DNA from: Actinomycetales bacterium
GTDB taxonomy: Bacteria > Actinomycetota > Actinomycetes > Actinomycetales > Dermatophilaceae
Assembly (NCBI GenBank): GCA_016710645.1
Contig: JADJVI010000057.1
Location: 1 to 56,599 of the forward strand
Reading direction: 5' to 3'
DNA length: 56,599 nt
Shown here: positions 1 to 9,943 of the stretch, in pieces
How positions within the stretch are numbered: position 1 is the stretch's first letter
Layout: each line of letters opens with the position of its first letter
Made by a program: the position numbers and the translations under genes
Notes under the pieces: model-generated
Seen by the model: only the letters and a program-made list of their open reading frames with translations
Database searches by the model: none
What the model was told of the DNA's origin: nothing

Positions 1-581
1 TGGGACGAAAAGCACGGCAACGCCGCACCCAGCCAGACGAGGACGAGCACCAAGGCGGTCTCGACGGCCTCGCCGAGGACCCGGATGATCGCCTCGTACT
101 GCTGCAGGAGATGGATCTGGAAGGCGACGACGACAACCCCGAGCACGGCGTCGCCGACGGTGACGAGGCAGGCCACCGCACCGGCGAGCAGCGCGCCTCG
201 GAGGACTGACCGAAGGCCAGCAGGGTGACCTGCACCGCAGGCGCGGCGAAGCGGGCCAGGACCAACCGGAGCGCGGCGACCGTGCCGATGATGGCCCCGG
301 GTCGGCGTCCACACGGGCCGCCTCGCGGACGGCCACAGGCAGCCCAAGTCGGCGACCACCCCGGCCAAAGTGGTCACCGTGGCCACGAGGACAGAGGGAA
401 GCATAGCCCTCCGGAGCGAGGTAACGCACCACCGCCAGTGCCGAGACGACGTTGAGCGCGGCGTGACGACCTGCGCGGCGAGTTGGCTGGCGGTGCTCAC
501 CGCCGCCCGGCGCGTGGTCGAGGCTGGCGCGGCGCGGGTCGTCAGGCAGGTGCTCCGTTGGATCGGGCGAACCGTGGCCAC
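1..581 (-). pseudogene. Polysaccharide flippase (Wzx-like), 5' part, frame-broken and cut by window edge
   Basis: Read on the minus strand and stitched across frames, this gives a typical start of an oligosaccharide flippase. A segment STASQLAAQVV is followed by NVVSALAVVRYLAPEGYA, then a hydrophobic stretch with GVVADLGLPVAVREAAR, and further membrane segments rich in Leu and Val up to base 1. Such proteins move lipid-linked sugar repeat units across the inner membrane. The frame changes near 475, 310 and 210. The likely start is GTG at 581, just after the stop of the upstream chain-length gene, so it is the fourth gene of the exopolysaccharide run. The 3' part lies outside the window. Clustering of the breaks at the window end suggests sequence error rather than a true pseudogene. 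The family assignment rests on pattern only. Confidence 0.55.
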
Positions 582-608
582 CGCCGCGACGAGGCCCGGT
601 GGTCGCCG

Positions 609-2095
609 TTACTCGGAGACCAGCACCTGCCCAGTTGCAGGCCGGAGATCAGAGCAGAGCCGTGACGAGGTCCCCGGTCGTCGGCCCGCTTCGCCGGGGC
701 CCGGGGTGCCAGGCACACCATGTCTCGCCGCCTTCGTCCGGCCCTGGGACTCGCCGTCGGCACCGCCCGTGGCGGGCGCGGACGTCCGGCTGCTGCCGCC
801 CGAGCGCGCCGGCTGAGATGGGCCAGGCTGAGCCACCAGCCGCCGAGGCGCCGAGTACAGCAGGCCCGGCGCCGGTAGATGTGGCGCTTGGGTACGGGTG
901 GGATAGACCCCGCAGCGCAGCGGTATCCGACGGGTCAGCTCGACCACTCCGGAGGCCGCGGTGACCTGAGCCCTCTGTAGGGCCGTCGCCACACTCGTGC
1001 GGTTGGCCTCGGCCAGGTCGACGGACTTCTGCAGGGTGGCCAATTCGGCTTGCGCGGCGTTGCTCGACAGCGGCGCGGCAGCGTCGATCTGGTGCTGGAG
1101 TGCCGCGACCCGGGCCGTGGCACCGTCGAGCTGGGCCTGCAGGACCGCGCGCCGGGTAGTGAGGTCCTGATAGACGCTGCTGGCTGAGTTCGTGTCCAGG
1201 CTCGTCGTCGACCGGCCGGTGACGATGGTCTGGCTACTGCGCTCGGTGCGCGGGACGGCGGCGAGCGAGGCGTTGATCGAGGCGAGTTGCGCCGAGGCGT
1301 CGGCCTCGGTCGCCTTGGCGGCGAGGTAGTCCTTGCGCAACGTCTCGTAGGTCGTGGCCGAGAGCTGCTGCCGGCCGTCGGCCGCGGCGATGCCGTGAGC
1401 GGTCTGGGAGTCGGCCAGCGCTGTGCTCTTGGCCGCGACCTGCTGCTCGGCCACGGCGAGTTGGGCTTGCAAGTTGCTGATGTAGGTCTTGACGTCGCCC
1501 TTGAATCGCTCGTTGCTGCTGCTCACCAGGGCGTCGGCGACGGCGTCGGTAACCGCCTTGGCCGCTCCTCGGGGGTCGGGCCGATCGACAGATCGCCAGG
1601 ACGTAGGAACCGGTCGTGCCGGCGGCCGGCCTGGAGTTGACCCCGAGCGGCATGGCCTTGGTGCCCTCCTGCCATACAGCACCGCCTTCTCGTGCGGGTC
1701 GACATCGGCACAGAAGCCCGAGGTGACCACGGCCCGGGTGCATCAGTAGACCCAGGCGAAGGCATGCGCCATCGCGGCGATCGGGCCGCTGGACTCGGGC
1801 CGCCGGTCCAGTGCGGTTTCGGTGACGACCTGCTCGGCGACCGCACGGCTGGTGGCGATGCCGGCATACGTCGCCGCCAACGACTGCGAGAGCGAGGCGT
1901 CGATGACCCCGGCTGCCCGGCGAGGTCCTGGGCCGTGCTCGTGAGGAAGGTCGCGTCCCGGCCGCGGATGAGCAGCCGGGTCTCGGCGCTGTAGGTCGGC
2001 TCCTTGAGGAAAGACCCGGCGAAGGCGAGCGTGGCGCCGATGGCGGCGACGACCAGCACGCGCCAGTAGCGGCCGGCGAGCGTCGAGAAGGTCAT
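609..2095 (-). pseudogene. Polysaccharide chain-length determinant (Wzz/BY-kinase adaptor type), frame-broken
   Basis: The minus-strand product starts MTFSTLAGRYWRVLVVAAIG, a short cytoplasmic tail followed by a first membrane helix, then a periplasmic part beginning with SAETRLLIRGRD. Residues from about 170 form a long coiled coil (SNLQAQLAVAEQQVAAKSTA and onward). This helix-rich region sits between two membrane segments in Wzz-family proteins, which set polymer length. The frame changes near 1906, 1740, 1600 and 960, so no single open frame covers it. The C-terminal end appears to be GQVLVSE with a stop at 609. The start overlaps the stop of the glycosyltransferase by 4 bases (ATGA), which points to one operon. 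The family call is fairly secure. Intactness in the living cell is unknown, because the breaks look like errors near a sequence end. Confidence 0.65.
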
Positions 2096-3039
2096 GGACG
2101 GGTCCCTTCGGTGAGCGGGTTTCGGGGTGCCGCGAGGCGTTCGACGCGGTGCGCGGCCAGCAGCAGCAGGGCGCGGGACCCCAGGGCGGCAGCGGCGGCC
2201 CAACGCAGCGGGTTCCACGGCTGCGGCGCGTGGTGGGTCCGCCAATAGCGGTAGGCCCCGGCGTGGAAGGAGCGGGTCGCCAACGCAGACCCGGTATGCC
2301 GTCGGTTCCCGCCCTCGTCGTGGCGCACCGTCGCGTCGGGCACGCACCACACGGAGTAGCCGGCGCCGGCGAGCCGGCGACACCAGTCGGCGTCCTCCCA
2401 GAACAGGAAGTAGCCCTCGTCGAAGCCGCCGAACCGGTCCAGCACGACCCGCGGGAGGACCATCGCGGCCCCAGACACCCAGTCGACGCGGTAGGGCTCG
2501 GTGTCGCCGGCGTGGTCGCGCTCGACGAGGAAGCGCCGCGACCAGCGGTTGCCGGGGAAGAGCTTGGTCAAGACGGAACGGCGGCCGAACAGCCCCGCGC
2601 TGGCGGTCGGGAAGGACCAGGCGGTCAACTGCGGGCGGCCGTCGGCATAGCGCAGCGTGGGCGCGACGATGGCGGCCGGCTCGCCCGGGAGGGGTGAGCA
2701 CAGCGAGCGCAGCGCCTCGACGAGCCGGGTGAGCGAGCCCGGGTCGGCCACGGTGTCGGGATTGAGCAACGCGACGTATGCCGCGTGGCCGTGGGCCATC
2801 CCGGCGTTGGCGGCATGCGCGAAGCCGGTGTTGGCCCCGAGGTCTTTGGCGGTGACCTCGAGCCAGGGCCGATCGGCCGCCCACGCCTCGACCGCCGCAA
2901 CGGTGCCGTCGCCGGAGCCGTTGTCGACGACGGTGATGGCGCATGACAGCCCGGCGGCGGCGGCGGGCACGCTGTCCAGGCACCGGAGCACCAGGTCACG
3001 ACTGTGGAAGCCGACGACCACGACGTCGAGGTCGGTCAT
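2092..3039 (-). CDS. Glycosyltransferase family 2 (rhamnosyltransferase-like)
   Basis: A 315-residue cytoplasmic glycosyltransferase with a GT-A fold. The N-terminus MTDLDVVVVGFHSRDLVLRC is followed by the nucleotide-sugar motif TVVDNGSGDGT, then GANTGFAHAANAGM and LLNPDTV, the DxD-like metal site of the WcaA/WbbL type. Further on, WVSGAAMVLPR and GYFLFWEDADWCRR match the acceptor half of rhamnosyl- and galactosyltransferases in exopolysaccharide clusters. The gene is intact. Its start overlaps the sugar transferase stop by one base (TGATG) and its stop overlaps the next start by four, so it is translationally coupled on both sides. The donor and acceptor sugars cannot be told from the sequence. 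Confidence 0.88.
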   Translation of the reverse strand: MTDLDVVVVGFHSRDLVLRCLDSVPAAAAGLSCAITVVDNGSGDGTVAAVEAWAADRPWLEVTAKDLGANTGFAHAANAGMAHGHAAYVALLNPDTVADPGSLTRLVEALRSLCSPLPGEPAAIVAPTLRYADGRPQLTAWSFPTASAGLFGRRSVLTKLFPGNRWSRRFLVERDHAGDTEPYRVDWVSGAAMVLPRVVLDRFGGFDEGYFLFWEDADWCRRLAGAGYSVWCVPDATVRHDEGGNRRHTGSALATRSFHAGAYRYWRTHHAPQPWNPLRWAAAAALGSRALLLLAAHRVERLAAPRNPLTEGTRP

Positions 3040-4021
3040 CAGAAGGCCCCCCGACCGAGCAGCACGGCCAGCACCGTGTGCGCGAGGATGCGCAGGTCCA
3101 GCAGCACCGTCTGCTGGGCGAGATAGCGCAGGTCGATGGTGATCCGCTCGCGCACGGTGAGCAGGCTCCGCCCGGCGATCTGGGCCAGGCCGGTGACCCC
3201 GGCCTTGGTGAGCAGCAGGGCCAGGTCCTCGTTGCGGTACTGCCCGAGCAACTCCGGCAACTCCGGCCGCGGGCCGACCAGGCTCATGTCACCGCGCAGC
3301 ACGTTGACAAGGTTGGGCAACTCGTCGACGGTGGTGCGGCGCAGCCAGCGGCCGACGCGCGTGCACCGCGGGTCGTCGGCGAGCTTGTAGAAGACCTCGC
3401 CCGAGGCAGTGCTCGCGCGGTAGTCGTAGAGGGCAGGAAGCGCTCGCGCGTCGACCCACATGGTGCGGAACTTGTAAAACGTGAAGACCCGCCCGCCGAC
3501 GGTCACCCGGGGCTGGCGGAAGATGGCCGGCCCCGGCGAGTCCAGCCGGATCAGCACGACGAGGGCCAGCAGCAGGGGCGAGGCCAGCAGCAACAGCAGG
3601 CTCGCCCCGATGACATCGACGATCCGGGTGACGGCTGCGTAGCTGCGGCTGCGGTTGGGCAGGTAGACGACGCTCGCCTCTCCCAGCCGCCGGTCCAGGT
3701 AGGACGCCACCGGTTCGACCCCGTCCAGTGGTCGGCGACGACACCGTCGTGCTTGCCTGACTCCGTGATGAGCCGGGAACCGTTGGCCGACAACGGCTTT
3801 CCTCGGGTCGCCCGGTCCTCGGCGACCGAGGTGAGCACCGTCAACGATTGGGTGCCCAGCGAACGTCGGGAGAGAGCGAGCGCACGCAGAAACGACGGCT
3901 GGCTTGCCCCACGCAGGTGCGCCGGCTCCACGACGCCGTGGAAACCGAGCATCCACGGGCCGGCGTGGCCGCCCGCTCCCGGTGGCTCGGGATGGTGCGA
4001 GGGCAGCACGATATCGTTCAT
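3039..4021 (-). CDS. Exopolysaccharide sugar-phosphate transferase (PF02397), one frameshift
   Basis: First enzyme of the cluster: a membrane phosphoglycosyltransferase that loads the first sugar phosphate onto undecaprenyl phosphate. The C-terminal half shows one membrane helix (DVIGASLLLLLASPLLLAL), then SPGPAIFRQPRV, FTFYKFRTMWVDA, the catalytic-domain signature DDPRCTRVGRWLRRTTVDEL and GDMSLVGPRPELPEL. The N-terminal part, from ATG at 4021 (MNDIVLPSHHPEPPG), reads in another frame, and the switch lies near 3720-3737 around ACTGGACGGGG. The N-terminal 100 residues do not look like the usual four- to five-helix WcaJ membrane domain, so this is a short-form enzyme. The break is probably a sequence error, because both flanks are in good coding frame. 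The gene starts the operon running to base 1. Confidence 0.8.
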
Positions 4022-4293
4022 CGGCGAAGCTCCCGATTCTGGCCAAGGGCATGACGAATTGCCGCCATGGACGAGCCAATTGCGGTGAAACCGCCGGTCA
4101 GCGCGACAGGCGGGACGGGTCGACCGAAGTCAGGTCGAGGTGAGAGTCGAGTTCAGTTCTGCACTGCGGGGTGGAGCAGGAGACGCAGGGAATCGGATCG
4201 GCGATTCCTCACTGATGAGCCTCAGTATCACCACGCTGATACATGTTCCGGAGGCAATTTGGGGAAAATCCCCGCAATCCGCACCCCGGGCGG

Positions 4294-5475
4294 TCAGCTG
4301 AGCCAGTCGCTCGCGACCCGAGCAGCCATTCGCCGCAACAGCGGACCGGCCTCGCGCATCGAGCGTCGAGGATCGGGCTCGAGCTCGGACAGCGGATAGA
4401 TCCGCCGGATCCCGCTCGCCTCGACCTCGGCCCGGTCCGCCTCGGACAGCACCGCGCGTCCGCACACCGCAACCACCGGTATGCCGTGCGCCCGCGCCAC
4501 CGCGGCGACGCCCGCGGGAGTCTTGCCCAGCAGGGTCTGCCGGTCCAGCGATCCCTCGCCGGTGACGACCAGGGCCGCCCCCGCCAGCAGCCCCTCGAAG
4601 CCCACGTATTCCAGCACCACCTCGATGCCTGGGCGCATCGTCGCCCCGAGCACGGCCAACGCGGCGTACCCGACTCCCCCGGCCGCCCCGGCGCCGGGAC
4701 GGTCACGGTCGTCTCGACCGATCGCCTCGGTGACGAGTTCGGCGTAATGGGCCAGGGCGGCCTCCAACGCGGCCTGCTCGAAGGGGCCTGCACCCTTTTG
4801 CGGAGCGAAGATCGCGACGGTGCCGCGTTCTCCGAGAAGCGGGTTGGTGACGTCGCTGGCAAGGGTCAGGGTGACCTCGGCCAGCCGCGGGTGCAGCCCC
4901 GAGAGGTCAATCGAGGCGAGCTCGGCCAGGGGACCACCGCCGTCGGCGACCGGCGCGCCCTGGGCGTCGAGCAGTCGCGCGCCCAGGGCCACGAGCATCC
5001 CCGCCCCGCCGTCGGTGCTCGCGCTGCCGCCGATGCCCAGGACCACCTCGTGGACCAGCGGCTCGCCACCATCACCTCGGGCGTCGAGGGCGGCAGCGAG
5101 CATCTCACCGAGCCCGCGCGAGGTCGCCGTCAACGGCTGCGTGACGCCACCGGGCAGGTGCACCAGACCGCAGCAGTCGGCCATCTCGACGACCGCGACG
5201 CCGGCGCGCACGGCATACCCCGATTGCACCGGCTCGCCGGTCGGGCCCGCGACGGTGACCGGCACATGCCGGAAACCCACCGACTCGGCGGCTGCGAGGG
5301 TGCCGTCACCGCCGTCGGCGACGAGCACCGAGGCGACCTCGACCGCGGGCGCTGCATCGGCAACCCCGGCGCGGATCGCGGCCACGACCTCGGTCGCCGT
5401 CAGTGATCCCTTGAACTTGTCGCACGCCACGAGCACGTGCCTGGCCGGGGCGGGGTGATGAGCGGTCCTGGTCAC
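4294..5475 (-). CDS. Glycerate kinase (GarK/GlxK family)
   Basis: ATP-dependent kinase turning D-glycerate into 2- or 3-phosphoglycerate; the family (PF02595) mostly makes the 2-phospho form. Motifs seen: HVLVACDKFKGSL at the start of the fold, VADGGDGTL, LGIGGSASTDGGAGML (phosphate-binding glycine loop), LASDVTNPLLG with GTVAIFAPQKGA, and VVTGEGSLDRQTLLGKTP near the end. Length is 393 residues from GTG at 5475, normal for the family. A longer form from ATG 5517 is open, but its extra 14 codons run over a copy of the GTATGCCGT word and lack family character, so I prefer GTG. It stands divergent to carbamate kinase and close to an aminotransferase and a glyoxylate-type reductase, which suggests a role in returning glyoxylate or serine carbon to glycolysis. 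Confidence 0.9.
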   Translation of the reverse strand: MTRTAHHPAPARHVLVACDKFKGSLTATEVVAAIRAGVADAAPAVEVASVLVADGGDGTLAAAESVGFRHVPVTVAGPTGEPVQSGYAVRAGVAVVEMADCCGLVHLPGGVTQPLTATSRGLGEMLAAALDARGDGGEPLVHEVVLGIGGSASTDGGAGMLVALGARLLDAQGAPVADGGGPLAELASIDLSGLHPRLAEVTLTLASDVTNPLLGERGTVAIFAPQKGAGPFEQAALEAALAHYAELVTEAIGRDDRDRPGAGAAGGVGYAALAVLGATMRPGIEVVLEYVGFEGLLAGAALVVTGEGSLDRQTLLGKTPAGVAAVARAHGIPVVAVCGRAVLSEADRAEVEASGIRRIYPLSELEPDPRRSMREAGPLLRRMAARVASDWLS

Positions 5476-5608
5476 GACCCCCACCGTATGCCGTGCGCGG
5501 GTCCGTGGGCAGTCCATCGGGCGTTGCGGTCGGGCCGTGGGACGTGGGTCCCGGACCGGTCTGCACTGCCCGGTCTAGGCTCGGTGCCGGGATCAAGGAG
5601 GAACCCGG

Positions 5609-6554
5609 ATGCGGATGGTCGTCGCCCTCGGCGGCAACGCCCTGTTGCGCCGCGGCGAGCCGATGACGGCGGCCGTGCAACGCGCCAATGTCCGCACCGC
5701 CGCGCTCGCCCTCGCCCCGATCGCCCGCTCGCACCAGCTCGTCGTCACCCACGGCAATGGTCCGCAGGTCGGCCTGCTCGAGTTACAGGCACAGGCCTAC
5801 TCCGGGGGTTGAGCCCTACCCCCTCGACATCCTCGGCGCGCAGACCGAGGGGATGATCGGCTACCTCATCGAGCAGGAACTCGGCAACGTCCTGCCCGAG
5901 GACGCGCCGATCGCCACCCTGCTGACGATGACCGAGGTCGACCCCGACGACCCTGCTTTCGCCGATCCGAGCAAGTTCGTCGGTCCGGTCTACGACGAGG
6001 CGACGGCCCGGACCGCCGCCGCCGAGCACGGCTGGGTGGTCAAGCCGGACGGCCCCTATTGGCGTCGCGTCGTGGCCTCACCCCGGCCGGTGCGCATCTT
6101 CGAGATCCGGCCGATCGACCTGCTCCTGCGAGCCGGCTGCGTCGTGGTCTGTGCGGGCGGTGGCGGGATCCCCACGATGTTCGGCCGCGAGCCCGCCGAC
6201 GCCAACGTCCTCGGCGGCGTCGAAGCGGTTATCGACAAGGACCTCGCCTCCGCGGTGCTAGCCCGCGAATTGGCTGCCGACGCCTTCGTCATGGCCACCG
6301 ATGTCGCTGCGGTAGAAGCAGATTGGGGTATGCCGTCAGCCCGCCAGATCGCGGCGGCCACCCCCGAGTGGCTCGCCGCGCAGAGCTTTGCCGCCGGGTC
6401 GATGGGTCCGAAGGTCGCGGCGGCCGTTGAGTTCGTCACGGCGACCGGGGGCCGGGCGATGATCGGGTCGCTGGCCGACATCGGCGCCATGCTGACCGGG
6501 GACGCCGGCACCCAGATCCGCGCCGACCTGGCCGAGCCGGTGAGCTACCGGTGA
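5609..6554 (+). CDS. arcC: Carbamate kinase, one frameshift
   Basis: Transfers phosphate from carbamoyl phosphate to ADP, giving ATP, CO2 and ammonia; it is the last step of arginine deiminase and of allantoin/oxamate breakdown. Start ATG 5609 follows a strong ribosome site AAGGAGG at 5596-5602. The first 67 residues hold VVALGGNALL and VVTHGNGPQVG, the amino-acid-kinase signatures. The frame then shifts at the GGGGG run near 5807-5811, where one base fewer restores YSGVEPYPLDILGAQTEG. The rest contains VVCAGGGGIPT, VEAVIDKDLASAVLA and MGPKVAAAVEFV, all expected for ArcC. No arginine deiminase or ornithine carbamoyltransferase lies nearby, so the source of carbamoyl phosphate is open. The homopolymer position of the break argues for sequence error. 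Confidence 0.85.
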
Positions 6555-6699
6555 GCCGGCCGGCACGGCAGACTCAGGCCACCCGGCATACGCCTCTACT
6601 CTCGTCTTCTCCGCAATTTGGTCACGACAGCACGATCGGTCGATCCACCACCTCGGATCGCACCTGACTCATCGCACACACCGCGAAAGGGACACCACC

Positions 6700-7892
6700 G
6701 TGGCATTCGCAGAACGCATCTCTCGCCTGGGCACCGAGACGGCCTTCGCCGTCTCGCTGGCCGCCGCCGCGTGGGGGCGCAGGGACACCCCATCTACCCC
6801 TTCCACCTCGGCGACATCGACCTGGCGACCCCCGCGACCATCCGCGAGGCCATGGACCGCGCGGTCGCCGAGGGCAAGACCGGCTACTGCCCCGGGCCGG
6901 GCATCCTGCCGCTGCGCGAAGCGATCGCCGAGGACGTCGGGATGCGTCGCGGCCTGACCTATGGGCCGGACAATGTCACCGTGCACCCGGGTGGCAAGCC
7001 GGTCATCACCAAGTTCACCCAGGCGCTCATCGAGTTCGGCGACGAGGTGCTCTATCCCAACCCGGGCTATCCGATCTACGAGAGCCAGATCGAGTTCATC
7101 GGCGCGCGCCCGATGCCCTATCGCTATGTGCCGACCGAGACCGGTTTCCGCATCGACCTGGACCAGGTGCGCTCGCTCATCACGCCCAAGACCAAGGCGA
7201 TCATCTACAACGACCTGCAGAACCCCATCTCCGCCGAGTCAACCCAGGCTGAGAAGGAGGCCATCGCGCAGATCGCCATCGAGCACGACCTCTGGGTGCT
7301 CTCCGACGAGGCCTATTTCGAGATGCGTTACTCGGGCACGTCCTCCTCCATCGCGTCGATCCCGGGGATGCAGGAGCGCACGGTCATCCTCTACACCTTC
7401 AGCAAGAAGTTCGCGATGACCGGGTGGCGACTCGGTGCGGCGATCGCGCCCGCGGAGCTCTCGGCCGTCTTCGGCAAGCTCAACACCAACAACGAGTCGT
7501 GCACGACGCACTTTGTCCAATGGGCCGGTGTCGAGGCGATCCGCGGTGACCAGTCCGGGGCGATCGCGATCCGGGAGGCACTGCGCGGCCGTCGCGACGC
7601 GGCATACGAGATGTTGTCCGCGATGCCGGGAGTGACGCTCTCCAAGCCGAATGCCACCTTCTATCTCTTCCCCGACGTCACCGACGCGATGGCGGCCAAG
7701 GGCATTGCGACGCTGCCGGAGTTCGCCGAGCGGGCGCTCAAGGAGACCGGGGTGTCGTTCTGCACGCGGCTGCACTTCGGGCGGCCCCAACCGGGTGAAG
7801 ACCGAATGTATGCGCGGTTCGCGTATTCCGGTCTGCCGGAAGCGGATATCCGCGAGGGCCTGGGCATCCTGGCGCAGTGGATCGAGGCCTGA
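6700..7892 (+). CDS. PLP-dependent class I/II aminotransferase, one frameshift
   Basis: Fold-type I transaminase related to aspartate aminotransferases. The start is GTG 6700, ten bases after GAAAGGG. The first 25 residues (MAFAERISRLGTETAFAVSL) are in one frame and the remainder in another; the switch sits in the GGGGG at about 6774-6778, where one added base would join them. Family motifs: PIYPFHLGDIDLATP, the cofactor-lid region GKTGYCPGPGILPLREAI, LSDEAYFEM, and the Schiff-base lysine in YTFSKKFAMTGWRLG. The usual NPxNPTG motif is changed to NDLQNPISAES, a variation seen in some subfamilies, so the exact substrate is unclear. It is one base ahead of the reductase gene, hence co-translated. 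An amino donor role toward glyoxylate or a keto acid is an inference from that neighbour. Confidence 0.82.
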
Positions 7893-7893
7893 T

Positions 7894-8862
7894 ATGGCAC
7901 TGGTCGTCGTCACCAACCGCATCCCCGCCGAGGGACTTGAGGCCCTGCGGGCCGAGCACGAGGTGCGCGCCTGGGAGCACGAGGAGTGCATCTCGCGCGC
8001 GGACTGCCTGCGCCTGGTCGCCGGCGCCGACGCCGTCGTCACCTTGCTCACCGAGAAGGTCGACGGGGAGTTCCTCGACGCTGCCGGCCCGCAGCTGCAG
8101 GTCGTCGCCAATGTCGCGGTCGGCTACAACAACATCGACGTCGCCGCGTGCCAGGCGCGCGGGGTCATCGCCACCAACACCCCCAAGGTGCTCACCGAGA
8201 CCACCGCCGACACGGCTTTCGGGCTCATGCTCATGGTCACCCGGCGCTTCGGCGAGGGTGAGCGGATCATCCGCAGCCAGACCCCGTGGCAGTGGGGCAT
8301 GTTCTACCTGCTCGGGATGGGGTTGCAGGGCAAGACTCTCGGCATCGTCGGCATGGGCCAGATCGGGGCGGCCATGGCCCGTCGCGCGGTCGCCTTCGGC
8401 ATGGACATCGTCTACTCCGACGAGCACGAGGCACCTGCCGAGCTGCTTGCCGGTATGCCGTCCGGTGCGGTGCGTCGGATGTCGTTCGACGAGCTGCTGC
8501 GCGTCAGCGATGTCGTGTCGTTGCACTGCCCCTACCTGCCCTCGACCCACCACCTCATGGGTGCCGAGCAGTTCGCGGCAATGAAGCGCACGGCATACGT
8601 CGTCAACTCCGCGCGCGGACCGATCATCGACGAGGCTGCGCTCGTCGCGGCACTGCAGGCGGGCGAGATCGCCGGGGCCGGGCTCGACGTCTTCGAGCAG
8701 GAACCGACGGTGCACCCGGGGTTGCTGGCGATGGACAACGTCGTGCTGCTGCCGCACCTGGGATCGGCGACGACCGAGACCCGGGCGGCGATGGCTCGGC
8801 TTGCCGCCGACAACGTGCTCGCGGTCCTGCGCGGCGAGAGGCCGATCACCCCGATCACCTGA
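7894..8862 (+). CDS. D-2-hydroxyacid dehydrogenase, glyoxylate/hydroxypyruvate reductase type
   Basis: A 322-residue cytoplasmic NAD(P)H enzyme. An N-terminal catalytic half (VVVTNRIPAEGLEALR, then VANVAVGYNNIDV) is followed by the nucleotide-binding domain with LGIVGMGQIGAAMARR (GxGxxG near residue 150). The catalytic triad is visible: Arg in VNSARGPIIDEAAL, Glu in LDVFEQEP and His in VLLPHLGSATTETR. GRHPR-type enzymes reduce glyoxylate to glycolate and hydroxypyruvate to D-glycerate, the substrate of the glycerate kinase nearby. The start lies one base after the aminotransferase stop. The product would link an aminotransferase-generated 2-oxo acid to glycerate. Specificity for glyoxylate over other keto acids is inferred from the locus, not proven by residues. 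Confidence 0.88.
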   Translation: MALVVVTNRIPAEGLEALRAEHEVRAWEHEECISRADCLRLVAGADAVVTLLTEKVDGEFLDAAGPQLQVVANVAVGYNNIDVAACQARGVIATNTPKVLTETTADTAFGLMLMVTRRFGEGERIIRSQTPWQWGMFYLLGMGLQGKTLGIVGMGQIGAAMARRAVAFGMDIVYSDEHEAPAELLAGMPSGAVRRMSFDELLRVSDVVSLHCPYLPSTHHLMGAEQFAAMKRTAYVVNSARGPIIDEAALVAALQAGEIAGAGLDVFEQEPTVHPGLLAMDNVVLLPHLGSATTETRAAMARLAADNVLAVLRGERPITPIT

Positions 8863-8927
8863 CGCAGTCGCCCCAACCGGCCGCGGCGTGAGCCAACTCG
8901 CCCGGTCCACCCGAAGGGCGCGTGGCA

Positions 8928-9848
8928 CTAAATGAAGTAGTTGGCAGTCATCACCGCTTTGAGGCAGCCGGAGTCTTCTTCGATTCCGGCGAAGCACGTG
9001 ACATTCAGGTCGCCCGTCTTGACTAAGACTTTGCCGTCCACGAAGACCTCTTCGGCCCACCTCGCCTCGAACAGCTGACCCACGAAGGAGTCAATCGTTG
9101 CGAATTCACCAGGCGCCAGCGTCCTCACAAGTACTCGTGTGCAGCTTGGTGTCACTTTGAAGATGCTGATATGTGCGTCGTTCCAGGGGGTGTCAAATGC
9201 CAGGACCCGAGTTTCGATCCGGTAGGACATTGGAGTGCCCACCGGAGCCAACGGTCCGCCCCACCTGTCCACCAACTCCGCGAAGCTTCCGGCCAAGCCG
9301 GCGGGGACCTGAGTGCAAGGTTTGACGAGCGACTCCGAGATCGTCGGGGCCGGGGTTGCCGCGGGACGGGCTGCCGGCGCGGCGGTCATCGGGGTTGTCG
9401 CACCGACGGCTCCAGCCTTGGGCGCCGTACCCACGGATTGGCCGGCTACCCGAGTGGGTTCCTGCACCGGTGCCGCAGACGGCGTGGCGGTCGCACTGGG
9501 AGTAGGTATGACGGCCATCGTCGAGGTGGGGGTTGCGACTGCGATCGCCACGCCCTCGGGACTGCCTCCGCTGCCGCTGCGCTTGACCCCGTCGGCGACC
9601 AGACCATTTCCGATAAGGGGCAGATTCACGCCCAGTCCGATGGTGCCAGCCAGCAGGCCGCAGACGCCCGCCGCGATTGCTGGCTTCCACAGCCCCGACA
9701 TCAACTGGTCAAGGGCAAATCCCATGAGCCCGCACGCACCCGCGACGAAGAACGTGGCCTTTGCGGTGAGCCCCATCCCCAAGTAGGCGCCCACACCAGA
9801 TAGGAAGAAGGCCAAAGACATGAACAGCACTGACCGACTCCAGGACAT
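8928..9848 (-). CDS. Membrane protein with Thr/Pro/Ala-rich linker and Cys-containing C-terminal domain, unknown
   Basis: I do not recognise the family. The product from ATG 9848 has 306 residues; this start is chosen because GGAGGG lies 5-10 bases before it, while longer in-frame starts lack such a site. Three hydrophobic segments lie at about residues 6-25, 30-48 and 55-75. They are followed by about 90 residues rich in Thr, Ala and Pro (PTSTMAVIPTPSATATPSA), which looks like an exposed linker, and a globular C-terminal domain from about 170 with four cysteines (PCTQVP, PSCTRV, VTCFAG, SGCLKA). The cysteines could pair if the domain is outside. The gene is convergent to the reductase and ends 65 bases from it. 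Confidence 0.6.
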   Translation of the reverse strand: MSWSRSVLFMSLAFFLSGVGAYLGMGLTAKATFFVAGACGLMGFALDQLMSGLWKPAIAAGVCGLLAGTIGLGVNLPLIGNGLVADGVKRSGSGGSPEGVAIAVATPTSTMAVIPTPSATATPSAAPVQEPTRVAGQSVGTAPKAGAVGATTPMTAAPAARPAATPAPTISESLVKPCTQVPAGLAGSFAELVDRWGGPLAPVGTPMSYRIETRVLAFDTPWNDAHISIFKVTPSCTRVLVRTLAPGEFATIDSFVGQLFEARWAEEVFVDGKVLVKTGDLNVTCFAGIEEDSGCLKAVMTANYFI

Positions 9849-9943
9849 ACCGTCTCCCTCCATATTGCCCGGCCATTCAACCACTTGAGTGGCGCGCACC
9901 GATGGGCAGCGTCAAACTCGGAGTCAACTGGTCAGGGGGCAGG

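Noticed and set aside
1..4021. True decay of the exopolysaccharide locus
   Set aside because: Conserved motifs persist through all frame changes, which points to base-calling or assembly error near a sequence end.
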